A model generated the notes under the pieces. That model was not told the DNA's origin, searched no databases, and was given only the letters and a program-made list of their open reading frames with translations. From positions 1,054,001 through 1,118,000 of the forward strand of contig JAHLKI010000003.1 of assembly GCA_025602905.1 (NCBI GenBank): a DNA stretch of 64,000 nt. Direction: 5' to 3'. Positions 22,487-33,668 of the stretch are shown one piece after another. Numbering within the stretch: position 1 is the stretch's first letter; each line of letters starts with the position of its first letter. The DNA is from Phlyctochytrium arcticum. Taxonomy: Eukaryota; Chytridiomycota; Chytridiomycetes; Chytridiales; Chytridiaceae. The position numbers and the translations under genes were made by a program.

Positions 22487-22900
22487 TCATTTGGGTGACT
22501 TGATGGCAATGAACACCTGGTAGGTCTTGTTCCAATACATCCTGCCCGCGAATCTCCGCTGCTGGTTGGGTTCGGACAGTTCAAATTTTTGGTGCGGCCA
22601 TAGAAGCGGAGTTGGATGCGTAAGTTTCTGGACGCGCTCCCAAAACTCCGACCAGCACAGACCAACTGCGCAGTGTTTCCTTTTTGGGCGAATCTGATTT
22701 AACCATAAAGGGCAGTTCCGCGCTGTGTTGATATGGGGCACGTACGTTAACCCTGTAGGACAAATTGTGCACAGCCACAGTTCTAGACGGAGTTGCAGAG
22801 TTGATTCCGGTTGCTGGTTGCCTTCCGTTGTCCCTGACAATCTTGACAACTTCAGCAGCGCAGATCACGCCCACACCTGAACGATGCTCAATAGAAACGA
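22487..22900 (-). pseudogene. Unassigned coding-like remnant
   Basis: Two frames join near 22690 into a coherent-looking sequence: YQIVSIEHRSGVGVICAAEV, RTVAVHNLSYRVNVRAPYQ, HSAELPF, then CWSEFWERVQKLTHPT, WPHQKFEL and NKTYQVFIAIKSPK to a stop at 22487. The residue mix (aromatics, hydrophobic alternation) looks like real protein with much beta structure, perhaps a capsid or structural protein, but I recognise no family. A stop (TAA) lies just upstream near 22925. It is on the same strand as copy A, 190 bp upstream of its start, and could belong to the same element. Confidence 0.3.
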
Positions 22901-23127
22901 TCTGGTATGGTTACGAGGTTTGCCAGCTCTATCCTTTGACCATGTTGTTTTCCTGTGCTCTAAAACTGTGCTCAATGCACGTAGATACTTCTGGACCAGC
23001 GTTTGGAGCATGAGTACCCCAGGGAAGTAGCTACCAACGACCCTGAGATGGAAGGTAGAAAACAGCATAGACAATGCTATACATCCAAGTGAACTTGAAC
23101 CCTCAATGATAGATTTTCGGCCCGGTT

Positions 23128-23929
23128 TTGATGGGGAAGCCGCCGTCGCAACAGAAAGAACTCAGGAGCCAGGTTAGTATTGCCGATGTTGCTTTCAGTG
23201 ACCGCATACAGCCACGCTTGCGCAGATGGTCAGAACCTATCATTTTTTGCGACAACTACTGCTTGACCAATGACTACTTTGAAGCGCAATGCTTTCCAAC
23301 CCAAGTAGCCGCTTTTGACCACTTAAGCAAAGTTGGTAATGAAGTCTTCTTCTTTGCCAACGCTAAACCAAGGGACAATAAGTCAAAAACTGCAAACAAT
23401 ATTGCAACTATTTACGTTTAAATCTGCTGTCAAGGCCGTTATAAACCATTCAAATTGGATGAACAGTCAAGAATCCGAGAGAAGAGAAGCTTCCGCAAAA
23501 ATTGTACTTTCAAGTGCAGCATGCATTAAACATGATGATGAGGATGATTTCTGGTTCATTCAGACAAGCTGTCTCAATCATAATCATCTCCCGGAAGACG
23601 ATATTTGAATTATTGGCTCTGTCCATGAATACATGCTAGCAGTTTGTATCATGTCCAAGGAATCCACCATCGACTACAAGTGGGTTATTGAGCAATTCAA
23701 GTCAACCCTTGGATCGCACGTCCCGCGAGTTTTTCTGACTGATGCTGACCAAGCGCTCATGTTGGCTGTAGACGAACTATTTCCGAATACTAAACATATT
23801 CTGTGCACTTGGTACATAGAGCAAAAGTTGCAAGAACGAAAAATCTTCATTCAAGTCAAGGCACTGAGTGGCAAAGCGCATCCCGCGTTGCCGGGACTAG
23901 TAAAGGGCTTGAATGAGCCGCTTGAATGA
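23128..23929 (+). pseudogene. MULE transposase fragment (FAR1-like)
   Basis: The clearest piece, 23640-23920, reads STIDYKWVIEQFKSTLGSHV, FLTDADQALMLAVDELFP and HILCTWYIEQKLQER. This is the second catalytic Asp region and the C/H motif of MULE transposases (TDAxxALMxAVxxxFP...LCxWHI, with Tyr for His here). Upstream frames at 23128-23420 and 23333-23608 look like the N-terminal zinc/WRKY-like domain and the FIQTSCLNHNHLPEDD segment that precedes the core, separated by frame changes. The part with the first Asp is missing or deleted. It stops at about 23929 without the Glu region. Confidence 0.65.
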
Positions 23930-24755
23930 AAACGATTATGTAGCATAACGTGAAATCCAGTCTTGTGCGCGCCATAATTCAAGCATAATCGAATCTCATT
24001 CAAGCATAGTTGTTTGGCCATAGTAAAATCAATTAAGAACCGCGCGTTCGGGCCTCAGGCCAATGCCCAAATGAACAAGACTGCCCAAATGAACGCCTCA
24101 AATGAAAACAAAAGCTCTGAGATGATGAGATCTCAACGCACCCAAAATTTTCAAAGTCCGACTGATCGCTGAAAATCTTTGAGTGCTGCATCTTTCCTGC
24201 AAACGCACATGGCCGCGATCATAAAGAAAACTACTGAGGCCGCCTTCGGCGGCCTCTCTGATGAAGAAATTGTAGGCGCTCGTTGTTGCATCCGTTGCTT
24301 GTTGGGAAGTTGAAGTTGTTGCCCACCTGCTGCAGACAAAATGTTACTGCTTCCTTCCTTCCCTGATGGAACTTGAACATAAACAAAGATTGCAATGCCT
24401 GATCATGAAACTGAGACCACCACTAGAGTAGATCTGGGCGTCATTTCGCCGCCTCCACAGCACCCGCTGCGTGCAAAATGCAACGGTCACTGCGCTTTCT
24501 GATGGACGGGAAGTTGGCACTAACTCGTGTCCGCAATCGTACCCTTTGCTGGACAGATCTCAAAGTATGATTGCTGCTGCATGCAAAGTTTCATGAATCA
24601 ATGTACAATTGAAGATAGTTCATTACGGGATGTTGGCTCCCAGCAAGAGACGACGTGGTAAATTCTTGCGAAAGCTCTAAAAAGCAGGAGACAATTGCCC
24701 CCCCCCTACTCGCCCTTTCCATCTCTCAGCATATTTGCCCTTCACAACTCTCATC
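23930..24755. other. Non-coding region upstream of Crypton A
   Basis: No gene. It contains repeated caagcataat/cattcaagcata phrases near 23980-24010 and one short perfect hairpin at 24236-24256. The last 100 bp, which include a run of C at 24699-24705, precede the ATG at 24756 and should hold the Crypton promoter; I see no clear TATA box. Confidence 0.4.
24236..24256. repeat. Perfect GC-rich hairpin
   Basis: gaggccgcc-ttc-ggcggcctc: nine-base arms around a 3-base loop, with no T-run after it. Isolated; purpose unknown. Confidence 0.8.
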
Positions 24756-26501
24756 ATGCCTCGCGGTACCAACAACACCCCCGCCACCGCTACTAATGTC
24801 TCTACTACCATCATCGGTGTTACTGTAACTGCTACCACCATTGATGTCGATGCCACCACAAATGCACCTAACAATGCTGCCTCCACTGCATTTACTCTCG
24901 CACCCCCAGTTACCCCAGCTACCGCCAAGAAAGCCAGAGGACGCAAAGGCAAAAAGGGCCCGGCAACTGACATGACCCCACAACAAGTTGACGAGGCCGC
25001 TGCGGAAACCATTGGCACCCACTACCATTACCAACTATGAAGGACGCATCAAAAACTTCAAACAATACATCGCCAATACACGTCCCGAACTCGTATCGTG
25101 CTTGGAGAAGGGAGGCCTCAGTGAAAACACTCCCTTAGCCTGTAAGCACTACTTGGCCAATGAGATGGATAAAAAGCAACTGTCATTCTCTACCGCGGAC
25201 GGTGTGCGATCAGCCATCAAAGGATGGTTTTAGTAAGTTGCATGTCATTCTGTCATACAGTATACTGTATATACGACAAAGGTAATAACCATCCATTTTC
25301 CTTGTCAACAGTCATGCCCACGACTGCTACAATGGCGAGTACCACCTCGTTGCAGATCAATGGCGAGGAGATCCCCTCAACTCCAAGGTCTTCCATGTGC
25401 ATTTCGAATCGGTCAAGCGGAAACCAGGCAGAAATGGTAAGTTATTCAGACCCTTCGTTTACTATTCGTTTCGGACCATGGACTTACCACTTCCCATTCC
25501 CTTGAGCCGAACCGGACCGAAGTGCGCCCATGCTACAAGAGCAGATGGAGGTCCTGGTTAGATGGCTGAAATCGGAGGACTGTAGCCTCAAAGGGTGGGA
25601 GGCGAAGATGTGCCTGGCGTACTTCACGTCGGCATGGTATTTGTGGATGCATTCGGAGGAACTTTGCTACCTTCAGGTGAAGTATAATATACTGAACCAG
25701 GAGGGTGCGAGGGCAGGCAGCGACTATCACAGTATCGAGCTGATTTGGCGGAGGACAAATCAGAACGACCCCCTAAAAGGTACGAATGATATGGATATGA
25801 AGAGGTCAAGAACTTGTATTCACGTGTCCACAGGCTCCATAGGCAGGACATCCCGGATGTATCCCGCCACCAAAGAAGAAATCCACTTGGACGCCTTCTA
25901 CTACCTCAAAGACTGGGTCGAGTATCTCAACAACAATATTGCAAACGCCTTGCAACCGGATGACTACCTCCTCCCCCAAATCACCCAAAATTCGAAAACA
26001 GGGGTGAGCCCTTTCAGGCGGGAGTTGCCCCTTACAACCAAGATGATCGGCAATTATTTACAAAAGTGCATTACCGGTAGCAACCTTCTCAAAACCGTTG
26101 GAGCGGGTTACAAGTTCACCACGCACTGCTTTTGAAGGGGTGGGGCCCAGCACAGGTAACTATCATTTGGACCAGTTCTTTCTTATATTTGTCACGTTCT
26201 GACGCGTCTGCCTTGCAGGTTCATGTACGCCAAGATGCGCTGGTCACTCAAAGCGGTACGGTGGTGGGGTGGTTGGGCAAAGGGCGAGAGCAAGGATGTC
26301 ATTATCAAGTACTTGTTGGAGGAACTTGGGAAGAATGAAGATGACTACGGTGATATGATGAGGCCAGGACGGGCTCAGGAAAGTTCCCGACTTGAGTACT
26401 TCAGCCCAGAGGATGCGGAGGGTGAAAAGGCAGTGACCAAAGAGCTTCAAAATATCCGCACGGAGCTGGCGCAGACTCGAAGGGACTTGGCAGTCATGGA
26501 C
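24756..26501 (+). pseudogene. Crypton A tyrosine recombinase, 5' part (split by gypsy insertion)
   Basis: ATG at 24756 (MPRGTNNTPAT), Thr-rich N-terminus, basic KKARGRKGKKG, then a frame change near 25015 into NYEGRIKNFKQYIANTRPEL. Introns by phase and consensus: 25233-25311, 25437-25506 and 26156-26218. Catalytic region: AWYLWMHSEELCYL where the first Arg is expected (Arg may have become His), FTTHCF-stop-RGGAQHR (HxxR box with CGA likely changed to TGA at about 26132), VRWWGGWAKGE, and LEEL preceded by IIKYL (nucleophile Tyr). A coiled region LQNIRTELAQTRRDLAVMD follows. At 26501 the frame is cut by a gypsy LTR and resumes at 39562. Crypton recombinases cut and rejoin DNA through a phosphotyrosine, moving a circular intermediate. 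Confidence 0.85.
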
Positions 26502-26701
26502 TGTAGGATACTGAATGCGAGGGATCATCAAGATAGATTCGTATAGTTGTCCAGCCTGAGTTTTTTGGCGGGATCAGTTAAAGCCTGTCGGAGATTCATA
26601 GTTTAGAACGACCTTCTACTGTATACTTACAAGTCTTATATACATTACTCGTAACAGTCAGTCTGGTAGTGCTATTTAGGTCCATAGTTTCGGCTACTAC
26701 A
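26502..26701 (+). repeat. Gypsy 5' LTR
   Basis: 200 bp. Compared with the 3' LTR it lacks a segment gtgaggccgaaagtatag-like near its middle and has scattered substitutions. The downstream leader 26702-26947 has no coding; a primer-binding site was not matched. Confidence 0.9.
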
Positions 26702-26947
26702 GTATACAGTATCTTTTTTGACTCAAGAGTAATACCCTGTAGCGGACGGAGGAATAGCTACCCTTTGGAAACTACTGGAAGAGACCGGTAGCGTCAAGTT
26801 ACTAGCTGGGGACGCCTAGCTTCGGTTGTGTGAAGGAGAAGTTCAAGATCGTTCATCAAGTTTCAAGAGAATCAGCTTTGTGACTACTCCAAGTTTTGCA
26901 ATTTCAACGTAGATCACCTACCCTTCATTTGTTTATTTTCGATCGAA

Positions 26948-28404
26948 ATGGTTGTTCAGCATTCACCTCTCCAACGAGCCACACCCGCCGGAGGCAATGC
27001 TAGAGCAATGGCGCCCTTCAGAATCAATACCGCTGTGAACACCCCAACCAGAGATTTCTCCAACTATGGCCATTTCGGGGACTTGTCGCAGCCCGCGATG
27101 GACGATTTCAGCCACGATCTGCTGGGATTAGGCCCTGGGGAGAGCGGGTTCGGTTCGGAAGAAGCGGATATGACTCAAAACACCATTAGGGGTTGAGGGA
27201 ACGTAGGTGTTATCGCGGAAGTCAAGGATGAAGAGATTTTGGCCATGGATCTGGAAGCTGAGAGGATGGAGCAGGAGCTGGCGCGCTTGAACCGCCTGAA
27301 GGAAGCTAAAAGGGCCAAGCGTCTCCGTCCTGCGGAGTTACAGCGGAAGATTGACGAGGCCCGTTCGGAGCTGGGATCATTGGACTTCGAAGAGCAAGAG
27401 GGAGAAGGTTCCCATGTTCCGGTTGCGACTGCGCAGCGTCAGATTCCTCATGATGTTCGCAATCCTTACCAAACGCCGGTAGCTTGGGACTCGTCTTTTC
27501 GCAGCCAACACTCGCCAGGTTACGCGAGGTTCGGCCATGACGTCTACCCCGTTGGTCCCTGGTACTTCTCACCGTGCGGTTTCTGGTGGCAGTGTGGACG
27601 ACAGCTTGGAAGAAGTCAGGCATAAGAAAGTGAAGACCAAGCTTCGTATGATTCGCGAAGGCATTGTCCGTGAGCTTCGTTTCAAAGGGAACATTGGGGA
27701 CACTGACAAGCGCACGTTGTTGGATTTTGAGGCGGAAATTGGTCGGGCATTTGAGGAACAAGAGCTCAATCTTAGCGATTCGGACCCTTGTTTCCAGCAA
27801 CTGGTATTGTTCGTTGTCCAAAGCTTTCTGCACCCGGACGGAAAGGCATATGAGATGTACAAACAGTGTTATAAGAGCTGGAACACTTATGACGACTTCG
27901 TGAAAGAGCTCTACCTTCGCTTTTTGAAACCTAATTCCGGTGCAACGATTATTGCGGAATGGGAAGCTTTGGCCCAAGGTTCTAAAGGTTTTTTGGAGTG
28001 GAAAGCCGAGCTGGATTGATTGTGGGAGACGGGGGGGGGGAGCATATGAACCGTCATATTTACCGTACCAAGCTAAAGGAGAAGGCTAACCCGGAGATCA
28101 TCAGCAAACTTGGATCTCGATTACTTGCCTTGACGAAAAGAACTTGGTGGATGAGATGGGTTTGAAGGACCAGTTCCGCATCGCTCAAGCAAAGGGCAAG
28201 GGGAACCGCGGTTTGTCCGGTACCCTCACCAAGGATGGGAATGTTCATGCTCCTAGGTAACGGTATGACAAGATGAGGGAGTGCTGGCGGGCGGAGGTCA
28301 AGAATGAGACGAAGAATTCCACTAGTGCGCAGCCATCTTGAGGGTGTGCGGCTTCTTCATCTTGAGGAAAGCCGGCATCTACTTCTGGCCGTTCTTCAAC
28401 AAAG
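26948..28404 (+). pseudogene. Gypsy Gag, frameshifted
   Basis: ATG at 26948 (MVVQHSPLQRATPAGG). The frame stops at 27194, resumes in another frame from about 27239 with a charged coiled stretch (ERMEQELARLNRLKEAKRAK), and shifts again near 27540. The capsid-like core is LFVVQSFLHPDGKAYEMY, DDFVKELYLRFLKPN and EWEALAQGSKGFLEW, matching the retrotransposon Gag helix pattern. It then degenerates past 28020, where a run of ten G at 28032-28041 lies at a frame break. The zinc knuckle follows in the next frame at 28444. Confidence 0.75.
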
Positions 28405-31400
28405 GTGGAGACACCTGAGGAATATGCCAAACGGGTCTCTGGCTTAATTTGCTACAAATGTGATAAGAAAGGTCATATAGCCACCAAGTGTCCTGGGGGG
28501 GCCCGGGTGAACGCAACCCTTGGCCATGTGCCGGGACTTGACAAGGGAGAGTCTAATGTGCCTGTAGGAAACCCAACTGTAGATGCTGCGGTTAGTCCAC
28601 AGCGGGGGAACGTAGACTCCCCAGGTCCCCGTTTTGTTCAAGGTGGTCGTACCTACGCGGATGCAGTTACGGCTTGGCAGGTCGGGCGCCGTGGGGTCAA
28701 GCAAGAAAGGGCTTGTCCATCTATGATTCAGGAGAAGGAGAGCAGCAAAGGACCATGCTTGCCACCTACTCCGTTGCTGGCGGGTTCGACGCAGAACTCG
28801 GCCAGTAGTTTGATGATTCCGGCGAGTGCCTCCGTCGCGATCACAAAGAAGAAGTCGAAAAGTACACTGCGAGATAGGCAACCGCAGGTTGACGACAAGA
28901 AATCAAAGGACTCCCTCCCGGGCGGCTCGCAACAGATCGTTGCGGATTGGAAGGAGGTAGTAGGTAGCCCGAGCTCGATTGGGAAGGTCTATTCCATCGT
29001 AGCGAGAGTGGGCGGTTATGATGCCGTACTCCTGGAGGATCCGGGCGCTAATGTGCAAATGTTGGATACTCGATTTGTAATGCTTCACCGCTTTTGTCGG
29101 ATTGACCACAGTCAGCATTGGAAAATTGCCACCGGATTCAAGGGGTCGTACGGAACGTCAGCCGCGGGAACGGTGCAAAAGGTTGAGGTCAACGCTCGGG
29201 TGGATCGCGTATACATTGAAGTCGGCGCCGTCGATGGCTTTGACGGCATTTTGGGTACGGAGTGGTTGGAGGCCGTTGGAGCACAGCAGTGTTGGACCAC
29301 GGACAAATTAGTACTCGGTGGACATATTGTGGGTGGCGAAGAAGTCCCATGCGCGCAGAAGCATACCAAGGTTCGGGTTATAACTGCTACTGTTGCCGCT
29401 GACTCCTTCGCTACTCCCGAAACCCCTTCTATTGACCCCGAGCGCACGATTACCATTTCCGAGAATGGCCCAGCTATGTTTCCTGCTTGGGCGTCGGCCC
29501 TGGAGGAGTTGAAAGCACCGGGCGCGGCTCTCACTATGGAAGAAGCCGGTAATGTTGTGCAAAAATTCGGGGAGGAGATTGGGGTAATTTGTCCTGATGG
29601 CAAACTGGCCCCTGGACTTCCTCCGCTCCGGACTGGCATGAACCATACTTTTGTTATGAAACGTGACGCGCCGCCTCTGCCCAAGCGGGCTATTCGTTAT
29701 CCTGTGAAGTACGAGCAGCAAATGCGGGAAAAGGAGGCCAAATACATCAGCGATGGCAGGTGGTACAGGTCGTCGGACCCTGAGGATGTTCCCACGTTTG
29801 TAGTCCCAAAGAGGGACATCGCTAAGGCGCGCATGGTCTTTGATGAGCGGGCACAAAATCAACAAAAGGAGTTGGTATGATATACCCTTCCCCATACCGA
29901 TGGCATTCGTGACGCTGTACAAGAGGCCGACTTTGCCAGCCAGTTTGATCTGATAAACGCCTATGAACAATTCCGGGTGGAACCTGAATGCGAGAAATAT
30001 ACGGCATTTCTAATGCCCTCCGGTCAGTTTCGTTCCCGGGTACTATTGATGGGGGATACAAATGGCGTAGCAAATTTTCAGCGTGCTTCCAAGGTCACGG
30101 CTGGGCCGAAGCTAGGCCGAAGTATCCGTGCATACTTAGAGAATTTCGTTGTTACCACCAAGTGGAGTCTTTTCGAACATGCCTCGGAATGCCTTTGGCT
30201 ATTAGCGCGTTTCCAAGAGTGTGAGTGGTGTATTGGCACCTACGAATTTTGTCCCCCCAAAATGGAGGTTCTTGGGAGTCTCATCAGACAGGGAGTTCGT
30301 CTTCCTGGATCCAAGGTCCCGCATACGATACTGGAAGTTCCCACCTCTACCTCAATTGACCAAGTTGACCGATTTCTGGGCGCGTTTCAGTTTGTGGCTG
30401 AACAATCGTTGGATTCCGTTGCTGAGCGCTCTTTACTGGCAAATGTGGTCAAGCATCGTAAGGTGAAAGGCCGGAAGTCTGCTGCTTGGCCGCCCCCTTC
30501 TAACAACAATGGTCGCTTCATTTGGACACCCACCCATCAAGCTGCATGGGACCGGATGAAGAATGAGATGTCGCGCTCTATGGAGCTACGCAGCTTCGAT
30601 GTCAATGATCCATCTCTCCGTACATATCTGATCACGGATGCCAGCATCGTTGGAATAGCGGGCTACTTGGCACAGGGTCCGATTGCCGGAACTTGGAAGG
30701 ACGCTTGGCCTATCTGTTGTTGGTCTCGTTCGTACGTGGCTGGAGAGCGCAATTTCACCACCACGCAGCAAGAGAAATTAGCGGTGGTGGAGTCTCTATC
30801 CCATTATGAGCACTTCTTGCGCGGCGTCAGTTTTACCATCTGTACAGACCATGAGGATTTGATTTCCCAGGGGCTTGGCACCTCTGCGCCTCTAAGTGAC
30901 CGACAACACGCCCGCTGGAGCCTATATCTTTCCTCATTTGCGCCGACCTGGCAAAATATTGCCGGTGACGATAATGTCCTGGCGGACACCCTTTCAAGAT
31001 GATGGGATGACCGCCGTGTTGCCAATAAAAGCGCTGCATTGTCCGGAGATGCTGACAATGGAGCGGTTTGGCGTTGGAATGCGGTCTCTGGAGCTGATGA
31101 GAAAGACATCACCGCGATTTCTGATGGCGCACGGGTCATAGCGTGCTCTGCGGATTCTGGTTCCCTCGAGCATACCAATCCCACCCTTCGTGAGAGGCTA
31201 GTTATGGTTTTTGGGGAGGGATCCGATACTGCCTTAGTCAAACAGCTTCAAGAAGATTCTCGCTGGGGAGCGGTATGGGCCGAACCTGCTTTGCATGTGG
31301 GATTTTCGGTACTTGATGGTTTTCTTATGCTCAACGAAAAGCGTCTGGTGATTCCTTCCATGACCTGGGCAGTCGTCGACTTACGGGACCTCTTGCTTGA

Positions 31401-31500
31401 AATGGCCCATTTGGAGCTGGTGCACGTTGGTGCCGATCGGACCTACGCCCATTTGCGAGATAAATATTACTGGAAGGGGATGCTGAACGATGTCACTACC
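28405..31500 (+). pseudogene. Gypsy Pol part 1: zinc knuckle, protease, RT, RNase H, integrase N-terminus
   Basis: One frame from 28405 to 31500, broken by TGA at 29878 and 31000. CCHC knuckle CYKCDKKGHIATKC at about 28450. Protease AVLLEDPGANVQMLD has Pro in the active-site triplet (DPG). RT starts MNHTFVMKRDAPPLPKRAI, has the first Asp in FASQFDLINAYEQF, but the catalytic YxDD box reads RAYLENFVV, so both Asp are replaced. RNase H shows YLITDASIVGIAGYLAQG, WCWSRSYVAGERN-type sequence and FTICTDHEDL. Integrase begins HVGADRTYAHLRDKYYW and ends at NDVTT, where the 6.58-kb insertion cuts it. The lost YxDD means this copy cannot copy itself. Confidence 0.88.
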
Positions 31501-31529
31501 TGAGCTGGGTCAGATATATGGGGTCGGCG

Positions 31530-31564
31530 GAGCCGGCCGGCAGGATGGGCGGGCCGGCCGGCTC
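31530..31564. repeat. 12-bp inverted repeat near left end of new element
   Basis: gagccggccggc at 31530-31541 and gccggccggctc at 31553-31564 form a strong stem 30 bp from the left border. A second, imperfect hairpin built on cccaatatttcac lies at 31659-31691. The first 120 bp are very GC-rich, unlike the AT-rich sequence after them. Confidence 0.8.
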
Positions 31565-31699
31565 CGGCCGACAGCCGGAGGATGCCGGATATTTAGCGCC
31601 GCAGGCCGACCCGAGCAATCCGGAGCAATGCTTGACATTTGCCCACTATAAAAACCATCCCAATATTTCACTTTTTTGTGAAAATATTGGGAACAAAAT

Positions 31700-33668
31700 G
31701 GGAATAAATCAGCACAATTATCGCCGGGAAAGCGCTAATCAAAAGACTGGATGGAACAAAAAGGAATCTGTTAAATGCACCTTGTTTTGTAGCCCTCATC
31801 CTCTACCTCATCCTTTCTTTTCATTGTATGTGCAAGTACTTTTTATGAAAAGTAGTGCCTTGTTACCTAGCTTTGAGTATCGTTCATGGCTTTACCTGAA
31901 TGTTGGTTGCCTGTATCGAATTTGGGCCAGTCCCGCTTGTTGTTGTGCTTCCTCTTGCCCAATCTGAAAACGTCATAAAAAAGCTTAACAAGGGAGATAA
32001 CGGGACAAATCGAGCAAGCAAGACCAAGCAGAAAATTGCGGCATTGCATGCGGTTCCATGCTTTCACGACCATTCTTTCTGCTTTATTGCTTGGCATGCA
32101 ATCAATCCTGTGGATTCCCCTTTTCCTCCTTAATGTTTGCTTGCTTTCCTTCCCCTGCTACCTTTCCTGCCTGGATTTGTCCTGTACTTTTTAACTTGTT
32201 TTGCTGTCCACATGTTATTTCTTGCTGTCTTTCACTTTGCTTTATTCACTTCCACCATCTAATTTTATATTATGTTTGCTTTCATCTTTCCTCTCTCTTA
32301 CTCTTCACTTACGACACGACACGTCATTGAGTACGGACTATGTATGCAACGTTTCAGCCAGAATGAAGAGATTTGAATTAAAACATTGTCTATGAATTCC
32401 GTTAAAGTTCTCAGATGATCTTACTCTTTGCATGCTGGCTTTTCTCATCTTCCTTCTTCATGCCTACAGGAAATACTTTACACTAGGCATCCGTTACATG
32501 ATTGCATTCAACGTTTCAGCCAGATTGCAAAGATTTTAAACCACAATGCCTATGAATAAAGTTTACTTTTCAGAAATCTTACTCTGCTAATTTGAGGTTG
32601 TCAACCCGTGCAACAGACCTCATTCCACCTCTCATGTTGAGATTGTTTCCATCGTGTCTTTGTCTCGATTTGTGCTTCTTTCTACGCATGTTACATATCA
32701 TATTTTTTTAGTTCACCGTTATTTTTTATCGTTGTGATTGTTGGTGTATTGTGATATTATTTGTGGTATCCATGAAGGATATCCAGCGGCGAAAAAAACA
32801 GAGAATATGCCCTTAACAAAAATTGATTGCGGGACCTGTCTGCAAAAAAACCGCGCACATCAAGACCGTCAAGCTAACGCGGCATTCAACAACTTCCCAA
32901 ACTGTCTGACTTATGCATGTAGGTCTCACTTAGAACATGTCATCCTTGATGGACCACCTACTGGATGCCGTCTTTTGCATGCCGGCTGTCTTTATCTTCC
33001 TTCTTAATTACTCTACGGGAAACGCCTAGGACATGAAATCCATCACCGACCCTAAGTGCATGGATACAATGCAAGTTTTTAGTCAATTGACCACTCTAAA
33101 ACATTTCCCTCCCTACTTGATGCATATATTCACAACTCTGCCCTACTATTTCTTTTCCAACTCCTCATCCGTTTTCTTTCTTGTACCATTTCTTCATAGG
33201 GAGGCAGCGCCGCCCACATAAAAGCATTGTAACAAATGCCTTTATGATAGGCTGTTCAGACAACGATGACATTTTCTTAAATAATGGTAATAGACGTTGT
33301 TTCGAAATTATTTTAGCATCCCCAAAGGATAATTTCTGCTTCTTTTGAAATGGTCTCGATGCTGACTCTGCCTTAATACGTAGTTTCATCAACTCGGTCG
33401 ATGAGGAAGGCGTACATTTAAAACTGTTCATGCTTTTCAAATCTTGCAAAAGCGCCTATTTGACAAAAGGACAGCGTGCATTCAACTGCTCTCGAAAAAA
33501 AACACTAATGTTCGAAAAGAAATCAAAGAGTATCACAAATAAATGAAAGAGAATAAATAACGCTATACTAACTACTTTAAACTAGGGATGTACGCAGGAA
33601 AAATAATAAAAAATCCAAATATCGGAACGGAAGCCTATTTGCCATCAATATTGTGACCATGTCAACTC
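31700..33668. other. Non-coding left half of new element with degenerate tandem repeat
   Basis: No gene supported. Pyrimidine-rich between 32090 and 32320. A degenerate unit of about 160 bp starting caacgtttcagccaga occurs at 32348 and 32509, each followed by tctatgaat/cctatgaat and tcttactctttgc/tcttactctgc; a weaker third piece lies near 32960. The core 14-mer caacgtttcagcca also occurs at 52247. Confidence 0.5.

Noticed and set aside
24677..25034. Gly/Val-rich minus-strand frames of over 100 residues
   Set aside because: Antisense of the Thr/Ala-rich N-terminus of Crypton A; composition is a mirror effect.
27306..27977. 223-residue minus-strand frame
   Set aside because: Antisense of gypsy gag, whose helical pattern is recognisable on +.
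31530..31564. Rho-independent terminator
   Set aside because: GC-rich stem without a T-run, in a eukaryotic sequence and at an element border.
32348..32680. LTR pair of a solo element
   Set aside because: The repeated unit is tandem, degenerate and lacks TG...CA ends or an internal region.
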